64,000 nucleotides of DNA from Caldilineaceae bacterium bin34 (GCA_002238555.1 MPMO01000012.1:1-64000), one strand, 5' to 3'. Shown: positions 16,740 to 24,520, counted from the first letter of the stretch. Notes: a model not told the origin generated them from the sequence alone. Program-made: numbers and translations.

Positions 16740-18012
16740 CAGGGCGATTGCATCTAAATTGGGTGGGCCGACCGGGGCGAGTGGACGCAAGACTACAATG
16801 GTCGGTTCCGGATTCAGCCTGCGGAACCGCCCCCATGGACGCCCTGATGCCTCAGCCGTTGATCGAGACCCTGGACAGCCTGGAGGATCCGCGGGTCGAC
16901 CGGACCAGGCTGCACAATTTAACGGACATCCTGGTCCTGTCGGTCCTGGCCGTCATCTGCGGCGCCGACAGTTTCGTGGCGATCGCCCTCTTCGGCCAGC
17001 TCAACGAGGCGTGGCTGCGCACCTTCCTGGCACTGCCGCACGGGATCCCCTCGCACGACACGCTGGGGCGGGTCTTCGCACGGCTGGACGCGGCCCACTT
17101 CGAGGAGGGCTTTCGGGACTGGGTGCAGGCGGCCTTTGCCCTGACCGAGGGCCAGGTCGTGCCTGTCGACGGCAAGAGCGTGCGCGGCTCCCATGACCGG
17201 GGCCGGGGCCTGGGGCCCCTGCATCTGGTGAGTGCCTGGGCGCAAGCCAACCGCCTGGTGTTGGCCCAAACCGCGGTGGATGACAAGTCCAACGAAATCA
17301 CAGCCATCCCGGAACTGCTGCGCATGCTGTGCCTGACGGGCTGCATTGTGACCCTTGATGCGATGGGTTGCCAGAAGGCGATCGCCCGCCAGATTCGGAA
17401 GCAGGGGGCCGACTACGTGCTGCGCGTGCGGGCCCACCACAAGGGTCTCCACCACCGCCTGGAGGACACGTTTGCCCTGGAACGGGCCGGCAACTTCGCC
17501 GGCGGTCCCCACGACTATGCGGACACGGTCGGGAAGGATCATGGGCGGATTGAAATCCGTCGCTGCTGGACGACCGGCGACCCCGCCCTGCTCGCCCATG
17601 TCGACCCCGACCGCGAGTGGTGCGACCTGGCCAGTCTGGTCTGGGTCGAGTGCGAACGCCGCGGCGGGGACCGGGTCACGACCGATGTCCGCATCTTCAT
17701 TTCCAGCCTGCCCCCCAAGGCCAGACTCCAGTTGCAGGCGGTGCGCCAGCACTGGCGGGGACCCTCTGGGTGCGAAAACGCCCACCACTGGGTCATGGAT
17801 GTGGCCTTTGGCGAGGACGACAGCCGCATCCGCACGGGCCATGCCGCCCACAACATGGCCATTCTCAAGCGCATCGCCCACAACCTGTTGCGGCAGGACC
17901 GATCCCTCAAGGTGGGCATCGCCAACAAGCGGCTGGCGGCCGCCTGGAACAAGGACTACCTGTGCCAACTGATTGGCCTCAAGCCCAAACCCATTTAGAT
18001 GCAATCGCCCTG
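16740..18012 (+). mobile_element. ISAs1-family insertion sequence
   Basis: A complete 1,273-bp element. Its terminal inverted repeats begin CAGGGCGATTGCATCTAAAT at both ends (perfect over 20 bp). It is flanked by the 11-bp direct repeat AGTTGGACACA (16729-16739 and 18013-18023), the target-site duplication. One transposase gene fills it. Intact ends and duplication point to recent insertion. Confidence 0.93.
16835..17998 (+). CDS. ISAs1-family transposase
   Basis: 387 residues from the ATG at 16835 (a second ATG lies at 16847). The N-terminal DDE_Tnp_1-associated segment has SLEDPRVDRTRLHNLTDILV and GIPSHDTLGRVFARLD. The catalytic region has VVPVDGKSVRGS (first Asp), LVSAWAQANRLVLAQTAVDD and IVTLDAMGCQK (second Asp), and later ENAHHWVMDVAFGEDDSRIR (Glu/Asp region). 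It ends HNLLRQDRSLKVGIANKR, typical of the family. The stop lies inside the right inverted repeat. The frame appears intact, so the enzyme is probably active. Confidence 0.93.
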   Translation: MDALMPQPLIETLDSLEDPRVDRTRLHNLTDILVLSVLAVICGADSFVAIALFGQLNEAWLRTFLALPHGIPSHDTLGRVFARLDAAHFEEGFRDWVQAAFALTEGQVVPVDGKSVRGSHDRGRGLGPLHLVSAWAQANRLVLAQTAVDDKSNEITAIPELLRMLCLTGCIVTLDAMGCQKAIARQIRKQGADYVLRVRAHHKGLHHRLEDTFALERAGNFAGGPHDYADTVGKDHGRIEIRRCWTTGDPALLAHVDPDREWCDLASLVWVECERRGGDRVTTDVRIFISSLPPKARLQLQAVRQHWRGPSGCENAHHWVMDVAFGEDDSRIRTGHAAHNMAILKRIAHNLLRQDRSLKVGIANKRLAAAWNKDYLCQLIGLKPKPI

Positions 18013-19814
18013 AGTTGGACACAGGAGGCCCCAGCCGAAACACTCTCCTGGCGGATCCTGGCACGTCCCTGGCAGTCCCCTTGCTTCCCCCAGCGGTCCG
18101 TCGAGTAGGTTTCGGATGCCCGCCGGCTTGACATTCCACCCCGTCCATCCCTGCCGGCAACCGTCGGACAGCGCAGCATGACAGCCAGGGCGCACAGGCG
18201 GAAACCCAAGCCGAATTCGATTCCTCGCCGCGACATCGAACCTGCTGTGGCAGCCAACGCCAGGTTCAGCGCCGCCTCGAAGTTGATGCTGCCGCTGTTG
18301 CCTTTTTTAGGGAAAACGCTGCAGACTACGTGATCGGCGGATCGGCCGCGTTCCTCGTAACAACGCAGTGCAACCCAACTCTCGTCCACATGCCCGCGCG
18401 GCAGTGGGACCATGGGTTCTTTATGGAACCGCATGCCCCTGATTTGTTCGCTTCCCAGTTCGTCCATCTCCGGGTATTCCTTTCCGAAGATGGGATCGGA
18501 GAGATGCACTTCCAGGCGGGTCAGGCCGACGGCTTCGGGGATTTCGCCCATGTGGATGCGCAGAGCGTCGTAGCAGCCCTCGAAGTCGCGCATGCGCCAG
18601 TTCCACATGGCGGAGCGATCTTCGAGCACCAGTTGGAAGTCGTAGGCGAGGGCGGGGTGCTCGCTGCGGTCGTAGCTGTCGGGCGGGAAGTAGGTGGCCG
18701 GACCGTCCACCGACCTGACCGCCAGTTCGGGCCGGTCGGGAATGTCCAGACAGGGATGGGGATTGCCGTTGCGGGAAAGGCAAATCCCCGTACCCGCGAC
18801 CGGTCCGGCCGGGGCGGCGGGCGGCGGCTGGGCTGCGGGAGAGGTGGCCGCGCTGGCCGCCGGCGGTGTGGATTCGGCATCGACGGACAGGCAGATCTGC
18901 GTGCCGGCTGTCAGCGGCGCGGCCGCGTCGATGCCGTTCAGGTTGGCGACGGTCTGCAGGTCGAGGCCGAACCAGTTGGTGATCTGGACCAATTGGGTCT
19001 CGTTCGGATTGACGGTGTGCAGTTGCGTGCAGTTGGCCGGCACGATCGGCTGCGCGGCGGGTTCGACGGTCGGCTCGGGCTCCTGCGCGGCGGGTTCGGG
19101 CGTGGGCTGAACCACGGCCAGCGTCTGGAGGGCCGCGTTGTCGATGTCGGTCAGCGGTCCGTAGATCCAGACGCGCCCTGCGGGGTCGCGCGGATCCGCG
19201 ACCTGCAGCCAGCTGCCGTCGGCGTTGCGGCCCGTCGCGTCCAGTTGGTCGCCGGCGCGCGCCTGGTCGGCCTGTGCGTGCTCGGTGCCCGGGCCGACGC
19301 GCAGGTTGACGACCGTGCCGGTTACGGTCACAACGACGCGTGCGGGAGCCGCGGCTTCGGGTTCGGGCTCGGGGGTAGGTTCGGGTGTGGGCTCCACCGT
19401 TGCGGGCGTGGGTTCAGGTTCCACGGCTACCGTTGGGTCAGGGTCGGGCGCGACCGTGGGCTCTGCTGCGACCGGCTCGGGTGCGGGTTCGACCGGCGGC
19501 GCATCGGCGGCGATCTCCGTCAGCGTGGCGGAAATCCAGCCCGGCCGGTCGTCGTGTTCGATCTGCAGCCAGGTGCCTTCCGCGTTGCGGCCCGTGACCG
19601 TCACTTCGGCACCGGCCGTCAGCCAGTAGGCGATCGGGTGATCGGTGCCCGGCCCGGTGCGCACGTTGGCGTTTTGGCTGACGACTGCCGTCAGGACCTC
19701 GGCGGGCATCGCCGGCTCCGGTTCGGGAGTGGGTTCGGCCACCGCGGGCTCGACGGGCGGCGGGACCGGGGTTGCGTCCTGGCGGGCCGGCATGACGCAG
19801 CCGCCCAGCAGCAA
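17979..19814 (-). CDS. SH3-domain/LysM-like lipoprotein, 5' frameshifted and 3' end cut by IS
   Basis: The open frame (611 codons from a TTG) begins inside a lipoprotein signal (LLGGC). Two bacterial SH3 domains (41-102 with NVRTGPGTDHP; 159-224 with VNLRVGPGTEHA) are joined by Pro/Glu/Thr-rich linkers. A LysM-like domain with WFGLDLQTVANLNG is at 261-311. A C-terminal domain of unknown type runs to about 520, then low-quality sequence. An in-frame TAA stops the frame upstream. The ATG at 19869 in another frame, preceded by GAGG, would join LIPAAVLALLLGGC after a single-base shift to give a full signal peptide MFHPRVLFR-. The ISAs1 insertion supplies the last ten codons, so the natural C-terminus is lost. 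Likely cell-surface, envelope-binding; role unknown. Confidence 0.65.
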   Translation of the reverse strand: MLLGGCVMPARQDATPVPPPVEPAVAEPTPEPEPAMPAEVLTAVVSQNANVRTGPGTDHPIAYWLTAGAEVTVTGRNAEGTWLQIEHDDRPGWISATLTEIAADAPPVEPAPEPVAAEPTVAPDPDPTVAVEPEPTPATVEPTPEPTPEPEPEAAAPARVVVTVTGTVVNLRVGPGTEHAQADQARAGDQLDATGRNADGSWLQVADPRDPAGRVWIYGPLTDIDNAALQTLAVVQPTPEPAAQEPEPTVEPAAQPIVPANCTQLHTVNPNETQLVQITNWFGLDLQTVANLNGIDAAAPLTAGTQICLSVDAESTPPAASAATSPAAQPPPAAPAGPVAGTGICLSRNGNPHPCLDIPDRPELAVRSVDGPATYFPPDSYDRSEHPALAYDFQLVLEDRSAMWNWRMRDFEGCYDALRIHMGEIPEAVGLTRLEVHLSDPIFGKEYPEMDELGSEQIRGMRFHKEPMVPLPRGHVDESWVALRCYEERGRSADHVVCSVFPKKGNSGSINFEAALNLALAATAGSMSRRGIEFGLGFRLCALAVMLRCPTVAGRDGRGGMSSRRASETYSTDRWGKQGDCQGRARIRQESVSAGASCVQLRAIASKWVWA

Positions 19815-19971
19815 GGCCAGGACCGCGGCGGGGATCAGTTATGCGGAAGAGGACACGGGGATGGAACATGGTTCCTCGGTGGTATGCAGAGGGTTGGCCA
19901 AAGACGCGGATTCGCAGTATGCCACCCGCGTCCGATCAGTCTTCCCCGGTGTCGATCCGACCCCCAACCCC

Positions 19972-20078
19972 CGGATTCCCGGAGTGCTGCAGGTCGCAGG
20001 GCCTCCGCAGACGGCCGCCTGGCCAAGCTGAGGGGTGCGGCTTCGGCCCGAGCCGGGGGCAAGTGCCGGATTCGGACC
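19972..20078. repeat. Dispersed intergenic repeat, copy A
   Basis: Shares GATTCCCGG, GGTCGCAGGG and TGGCCAAGCTGAG, in the same order and spacing, with 27972-28080. The sequence is non-coding as far as I can see and lies upstream of the SH3 lipoprotein gene. Part of a degenerate GC-rich repeat family also seen near 23.6 and 28.1 kb. Confidence 0.55.
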
Positions 20079-20281
20079 GGTTGAAGCGGAGGACGCGCTG
20101 CGCCGACTTACCAGCCTTTGGACGGCGGGACCGCGCGTTCGACGCGCACGTCCGGGTTGGGCTCCAACAAATTGGGTCGCATTAGTAGCCCTTGAACCAT
20201 GACCGACCCACCGACGCACCGCTGTTCGAGACCGTGCGCCGGCGGGGCGGCGCGCAAGGATCGACTGCGGAGGGAGAAGGG

Positions 20282-20494
20282 GTACGCACGCGCGCGTGCA
20301 GTGAGGGGACGGCCGTTGTGATGCGCCGGGTGGCGTCGGCGGGGGCGGGCGCGCGCGGGGGGGGGGGGGGGAGGGCGGCCGTTGTGATGCGCCGGGTGCC
20401 GTCGGCGGGTACGCACGCGCGCGTGCAGTGAGGGGAAGTCCCGCTCCGCCAGGTAGGCCCTGATGTCGGTACGCACGCGCGCGTGCAGTGAGGG
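20282..20494. repeat. Three-copy palindromic repeat array
   Basis: The 26-bp unit GTACGCACGCGCGCGTGCAG + TGAGGG occurs at 20282-20307, 20409-20434 and 20469-20494, identical in all three. Its core GCACGCGCGCGTGC is a perfect palindrome. Between copies 1 and 2 are two near-identical blocks containing GCCGTTGTGATGCGCCGGGT, separated by a 15-G run (20357-20371). Frames reading through this are compositional artefacts. Confidence 0.8.
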
Positions 20495-20523
20495 TCGGCG
20501 GCCGAGGGAAATGGGCCGAAAAC

Positions 20524-20655
20524 GTGACAGCAAAAGAGGTGGGGCCTCACAGCAAAAGAGGTGAACGTGACAGCAAAAGAGGTGGGCCGGACCCGCGCCG
20601 CGGCGGCGCGGGTCGATCTCACAGCAAACCCGGTGGCGTGACAGCAAACCCGGTC
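20524..20655. repeat. Iteron-like array of five repeats with central hairpin
   Basis: Five copies of an 18-bp unit: (G/C)T(G/C)ACAGCAAAAGAGGTG at 20524, 20546 and 20567, then the variant ..ACAGCAAACCCGGTG at 20618 and 20638. Spacing is 20-22 bp (one DNA turn pair) within each group. Between groups lies an 11-bp hairpin, GACCCGCGCCG/CGGCGCGGGTC (20589-20613). This resembles iterons or transposase-binding arrays at element ends. Confidence 0.75.
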
Positions 20656-20700
20656 CGCCGGCCGGCCGGTCCGGGCGTTATTGCGGGCGCTTCGGATCCG

Positions 20701-20748
20701 GCTTGATCGACGGCGGCAGCACCCGCCAAAGTTCTTGGGCCCGGGCAG
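20701..20748. repeat. 48-bp repeat, copy 1 (pair with 23540-23588)
   Basis: Begins GCTTGATCGACGGCGGCAGC and ends CCGGGCAG, matching 23540-23588 with a few differences. Both copies sit in the accessory intergenic DNA either side of the AbiE pair. Confidence 0.7.
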
Positions 20749-20837
20749 CTTCTGCAACCACACGGCACCGATGCGGTGGAGATCCTCGGATGTGTACGTG
20801 CGGCAGCAAAATGGGATGCTGCCCGACGGTGTGCCGA

Positions 20838-20866
20838 TCACGCCCGCCCATGCGGGGATGGACCAG
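20838..20866 (+). repeat. Orphan degenerate CRISPR repeat
   Basis: CGCCCGCCCATGCGGGGATG followed by GACCAG matches the 29-bp repeat of the array at 22868 with the CCCGC/GCGGG stem intact and several substitutions. Only one copy is present. Confidence 0.5.
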
Positions 20867-20909
20867 TTGGAGTGCAACTTGGAAATGCCGATTCCAAGTT
20901 GCACTCCAA
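20867..20909. repeat. Perfect 18-bp inverted repeat
   Basis: Arms TTGGAGTGCAACTTGGAA and TTCCAAGTTGCACTCCAA around a 7-base loop. It begins exactly where the orphan CRISPR repeat ends. No T-run follows. Confidence 0.8.
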
Positions 20910-21016
20910 GCGAATCAGTCCGCGCCGCCAGCCGCTTCGAGACGTCGTACGGCGGCATCAGGCCGGATGTAGTACCATCACTCGGCAGCCATATCTGTAA
21001 AGGTTTCTAAAATCCC

Positions 21017-21619
21017 ATGTCCGACGCGCTGACCGTCCTGCGCGAGCTCAATCGCCCGGTGCGCACGGCCGAGGCCGCGCGGCTGGGCATCAAGCCGGCC
21101 GCACTGTACGCGCTCGCAGCCCGGGGCGAGGTCGAACGCTACGCCCGCGGCGTGTTCGTGCTCGCCGACCGGACGATTCTCGCCCGGCCGGACCTCACGA
21201 TCGTCGGTCTGCGTTCCCCGCGGGCGGTCGTCTGCCTGACGACCGCCCTGTGGTTCCACGACCTGGGCACCCAACCTCCGCGCACCATCTCGGTGGCCGT
21301 GCGCCGCGGCGACCACCGGCCCAACGCTGCGTGGCCGCCGCTCCGGGTCCACAGCTTCTCGCCCCGCAGCTATGCGTCGGGCATCGAGACGCACGTGTTC
21401 GACGGCGTGGAGGTGAAGGTCTACTCCCGCGAGAAAACGCTCGCCGACTGCTTCAAGTTCCGCCACCAGGTCGGCATGGACGTCGTGCTCGAAGCCCTCC
21501 ACGACTATGCGGCCGGGCCGCGGGACATGGACGAACTGGCCCGGCAGGTCCGCATCTGCCGCGTCGACAACGTGATGCGGCCCTACCTGGAGACCGCGCT
21601 GTGGACCGCCGGCGGGTAA
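21017..21619 (+). CDS. AbiEi-family antitoxin
   Basis: 200 residues of the AbiEi type IV antitoxin family. An N-terminal winged-helix region (LNRPVRTAEAARLGIKPAAL) binds the promoter in characterised members. The middle has VCLTTALWFHDLGTQPP and the C-terminal half has VKVYSREKTLADCFKFRHQVGMDV, the conserved signature. The stop overlaps the AbiEii start by 19 bp, giving translational coupling. AbiEi silences the AbiEii nucleotidyltransferase and the pair acts in abortive phage infection. The upstream 1.1 kb is repeat-filled. Confidence 0.9.
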   Translation: MSDALTVLRELNRPVRTAEAARLGIKPAALYALAARGEVERYARGVFVLADRTILARPDLTIVGLRSPRAVVCLTTALWFHDLGTQPPRTISVAVRRGDHRPNAAWPPLRVHSFSPRSYASGIETHVFDGVEVKVYSREKTLADCFKFRHQVGMDVVLEALHDYAAGPRDMDELARQVRICRVDNVMRPYLETALWTAGG

Positions 21620-22590
21620 TCAAAAATGTTGCCGCCTCCGTGGATCAACGGCTGCGCAATCTGTCCGCGCAGGACCAGCTGGTCCTGGACGATGTACGGA
21701 TCCGCTATGTGACGGAGCGGTTTCTGTATCGGCTAAGCCTGTCGCCCTACAAGAACGACTATGTGCTGAAGGGAGCGTTCATGTTGCAGACAATGGCGGA
21801 GTCCCTCTACCGCCCAACCAGGGACGTTGACCTGCAGGGGTACGTTCACGTGGAACCACAGGCTGCCGCAGGACACTTCCGGGATGTACTGGAGCAGGAC
21901 ACGTCCGCCCCTTCGGACGGCCTGCGGTTCGTTCAGGAATCGATTCGGGTCGAATCCCTGCACGGAGTGGTCGGCTACCGACTAAAGGTGGAAGCGCGAC
22001 TGGGCCCATCCCGATACACCATGCAGGCGGACATTGCCTACGGCGACCGGCCGACACCTGCGCCCGTGGAGCGGACCATTCCCTCGTTGTTGAACCTTCC
22101 CGCTCCCGTGCTGCTGTGCTATCGCGTGGAAACATCGCTGGCCGAAAAGTTCCACGCGGTCGTGAGCCACGGTGATCAAAACACCCGCATGAAGGACTAT
22201 TTCGATTTCTGGTATGTGGCCAACCAGTTGCCGGTGTCCGGTCCCGACCTGGCGGCTGCGCTGAGAGCCGTGTTCGACAATCGGAACAAACCCCTGCCTG
22301 CCGCAACGCCCGTGGGGCTGACCGACGGCTTCGCCCAGAACAAACAACCCGATTGGACCAAGTTCAGGGCCAAGCTGCGGGGCGTTGAGCGCGGCCCGGA
22401 GGATCTCTCCGACCTGGTGAAGGAAATCCGGGCTTTTTTCATGCCCGTCGTGCGGGTCGCGGAAACCGACCCGGAGTTTCGCGGTCGGTGGGACGCGGAC
22501 CGCGGACGTTGGACTGATCCCCGGCGCGGGCAAGGCGATGCGATCCCCGCCCCGCGCGAGGGGAAACGGACAGGGAAGATCGCGTGGTAG
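21601..22590 (+). CDS. AbiEii-family nucleotidyltransferase toxin
   Basis: 329 residues from a GTG at 21601. The nucleotidyltransferase core has KGAFML (57-62, the G-S/A motif) and RPTRDVDL (71-78, the DxD metal pair); LAEKFHAVV and KDYFDFWYV later are typical of AbiEii. The open frame extends upstream into the antitoxin in another frame; the start is placed at the GTG because the domain begins right after it and type IV pairs often overlap. Toxic by modifying tRNA or GTP-linked targets in relatives; counteracted by the antitoxin at 21017. Confidence 0.9.
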   Translation: MDRRRVIKNVAASVDQRLRNLSAQDQLVLDDVRIRYVTERFLYRLSLSPYKNDYVLKGAFMLQTMAESLYRPTRDVDLQGYVHVEPQAAAGHFRDVLEQDTSAPSDGLRFVQESIRVESLHGVVGYRLKVEARLGPSRYTMQADIAYGDRPTPAPVERTIPSLLNLPAPVLLCYRVETSLAEKFHAVVSHGDQNTRMKDYFDFWYVANQLPVSGPDLAAALRAVFDNRNKPLPAATPVGLTDGFAQNKQPDWTKFRAKLRGVERGPEDLSDLVKEIRAFFMPVVRVAETDPEFRGRWDADRGRWTDPRRGQGDAIPAPREGKRTGKIAW

Positions 22591-22702
22591 GCCGCGGTCA
22601 GTCAGCGTCGCCGGCCGCCGGGTTGCCGGACCGTTAACGGCGTACGGCGGCGGGCGCGCGCACCGCCAGCCAGCGGCGAAATCGCTGCGCCGACCAGGGG
22701 TG

Positions 22703-22740
22703 TTTGGTACTCGATTGGCGTTTGGCAGTCGAGTACCAAA
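22703..22740. repeat. 12-bp perfect inverted repeat
   Basis: Arms TTTGGTACTCGA and TCGAGTACCAAA around a 14-base loop. It lies 113 bp downstream of abiEii and upstream of the CRISPR array, and could be the transcript end or a mobile-element edge. Confidence 0.65.
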
Positions 22741-22867
22741 GTCCCGGCGGGCGCACAAATTGCTTCCGCGTTCGGCGCAGTCCCGGCGCACGCTCCGGTT
22801 CCCGGTTCCGCGACAACCCTCCCGGACATGCGAGAATAGTCCCTTGGTTGGAGTCCGAAGCCAAGGG

Positions 22868-23079
22868 GTGCGCCCGCCTGCGCGGGGATGGCCCTGATGT
22901 CGATCATCTGCGGTATGACCTGGTCAGGGTGCGCCCGCCTACGCGGGGATGGCCCCGAGAATGACAGGTCGCGGGTGCGCTCGTTTCTGGTGCGCCCGCC
23001 TGCGCGGGGATAGACCTGTTGTAGGGTCACGCGACCATGACCACGCTCCGGTTCGCCCGCGCGGGGACGTCCGCAGCTG
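22868..23079 (+). CRISPR. Short CRISPR array (type I-E-like repeat), four repeats, no cas genes
   Basis: Repeats start at 22868, 22929, 22990 and 23051, exactly 61 bp apart. The 29-bp repeat is GTGCGCCCGCCTGCGCGGGG followed by ATGGNCCTG; the stem CCCGC/GCGGG is internal. The three 32-bp spacers (22897-22928, 22958-22989, 23019-23050) are unrelated to each other. The fourth repeat is degraded (about four bases missing), marking the terminal end. The 29+32 geometry and repeat look like type I-E. No Cas protein is encoded in the window. Confidence 0.85.
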
Positions 23080-23137
23080 CGGTTTGGCTACACTGGACGC
23101 GGCCCCGGGAGTTGCGTCTTCCGGGGGACCCGGGGAC

Positions 23138-23399
23138 CCTTGTTAAGGGTATCCAAACATATGTTCTAGGTCCGCAATGTCGCCAAAGTGGGCTTCATGA
23201 AGGGCCAACGGCCTGTCCAAGACCTCTGGACGTGTCTGGTGGGCACCGACAGGCTCGAACTCCGGATATGCCCAGCCCCGTAGGTGGATATCGCGGGTGC
23301 AACGTGCTCCAAGACTGGGAACAGGTACGGCATCATGGCTTTGCCAGTTCAAATCAAGCCATTTTATTATGCGATATTTTGTTCGAATACCCTTAACAA
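23138..23399. mobile_element. MITE-like element, about 260 bp
   Basis: Terminal arms TTGTTAAGGGTATCCAAACA (23140-23159) and, inverted, TTGTTAAGGGTATTCGAACA (23380-23399) match at 18 of 20 bases. The direct repeat CCCGGGGAC flanks it (23129-23137 and 23400-23408), consistent with target duplication. It is less GC-rich than its surroundings. A minus-strand frame of about 80 codons ends inside it, but I recognise no domain. Confidence 0.6.
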
Positions 23400-23539
23400 C
23401 CCGGGGACTCCCCGGGTTGACGGCCGCGGGGCGATCAACCCGGCGGCCCATCCGCGCCGCCCCGGCAGGTTGTAGCGCAGCGGCTGTGCGGTGCGTCCAC
23501 GGCTCGCCGCTACGCTTCAGTCCGGACGCGGAGCGCCGG

Positions 23540-23588
23540 GCTTGATCGACGGCGGCAGCACCAGCCAAAGATCCTTGGGGCCGGGCAG
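23540..23588. repeat. 48-bp repeat, copy 2 (pair with 20701-20748)
   Basis: Begins GCTTGATCGACGGCGGCAGC and ends CCGGGCAG. It lies at the start of a GC-rich intergenic stretch (23.54-23.9 kb) related to the repeat family at 28.1 kb. Confidence 0.7.
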
Positions 23589-23750
23589 AGAGCCGAAGCC
23601 CCGGTGTGCCACAAGTCGGGGGCCGTCCGAAACCGGCCGCAAATCCAAGCTCAGGCCCTCCAATTCGGCCCCGGCCGAGGGAAATCGACGGATTCCGGCC
23701 CGGTCCGGCCGATCCGGGCCGTGTGGCCGGCGGCCAGCGACCTTGAGGAC

Positions 23751-23805
23751 CCGGGAAATCGAAGCACAGGGCCGCGCGCGGAGCCCTGCGGCCGAGGGGA
23801 ACGGG
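23751..23805. repeat. Dispersed intergenic repeat, copy C
   Basis: Matches 28130-28182 at roughly five of six positions, sharing AAATCGAAGC and GCGGCCGAGGGGAACGG. Non-coding as far as can be judged. Confidence 0.6.
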
Positions 23806-23926
23806 CACCTGCCGGTACGGTCCGGCCCGATTCGGCCCCCTTCGAGACCCGGGCCCACCAGCTTGTTGCGCCACCGCGGCGCGTTATGTCAACATCGGGG
23901 TACTACCCAAAACGGAGGACACCCCC

Positions 23927-24520
23927 ATGTCGGATTCAAGAGACTTTACGAAAAGCATCAGCATGGTGCTGCAAATCAAGGAAGACATGAACGGCCATAG
24001 GCAGTTGTACGCCGGCCCGAAGGGTGTATTGCAGTTCCATCCGATCAGTCTGCGGCTGGGCGACGTCGGGCCGCTGGTCGCCATGCTCGACCAGATGCTG
24101 ACCGCCGCGATCCAACGGGCCGGGCCGGACGAAGATCCGCACGGGTTCGTCCGGCGCGAGCAGGCCATCGTCCACACTGCGCTCCGACAGCTGCGGGCCG
24201 CCGACGCGGAGCGAGAGTGGAAGGAGTTGCGGGCCGAGCAGAACGCCGAACGGGCGCGGTGGGAGGGCGAAATCGAAGAAATGCGCGCCGAATGGCAGAA
24301 GGAACGCGAGGCGTGGCGGGCCGAACGCGCCGAAATGTGGGGGAGATACGGACAGTTGGAGCGGTCGGAGGAGCGGGACGCACAGTTGCGGCGGGGGGGC
24401 CGGGGGGGGGGGGGGGGGCGGGGGGCGGCGCGGGGGCGGCGCGGCAGACGCAGCCGGCGGCCGATCCCGAATCCGCACCGCAGGTGCCCGATGCCGTACC
24501 GGAGGTACCCGCATGAGTGA
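23927..24520 (+). CDS. Unknown coiled-coil protein with poly-G tract
   Basis: First gene of a coupled cluster; GGAGGA lies 7 bases before the ATG. Residues 1-60 form an unassigned domain (KSISMVLQIKEDMNGHRQLY). Residues about 80-150 are a charged coiled coil rich in E, R, W and Q (ARWEGEIEEMRAEWQKEREA). A run of 17 G (24402-24418) follows. Beyond it the annotated frame is arginine-rich, whereas the +1 alternative frame gives QPAADPESAPQVPDAVPEVP and stops at 24516, overlapping the next start as ATGA. The latter looks more protein-like, so tract length (real phase variation or a sequencing error) decides the C-terminus. No function recognised. Confidence 0.65.
   Translation: MSDSRDFTKSISMVLQIKEDMNGHRQLYAGPKGVLQFHPISLRLGDVGPLVAMLDQMLTAAIQRAGPDEDPHGFVRREQAIVHTALRQLRAADAEREWKELRAEQNAERARWEGEIEEMRAEWQKEREAWRAERAEMWGRYGQLERSEERDAQLRRGGRGGGGGRGAARGRRGRRSRRPIPNPHRRCPMPYRRYPHE

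Noticed and set aside
20182..20958. Minus-strand frame of 258 codons over the repeat region
   Set aside because: It reads through the palindromic, iteron-like and CRISPR-like repeats and gives repeated low-complexity phrases (SLHARVRT, FAV..). No start signal or domain.
23143..23874. Minus-strand frame of 243 codons
   Set aside because: It crosses the MITE-like element and the GC-rich repeats. Composition is dominated by G, P, R and A, with no recognisable domain or ribosome binding site.
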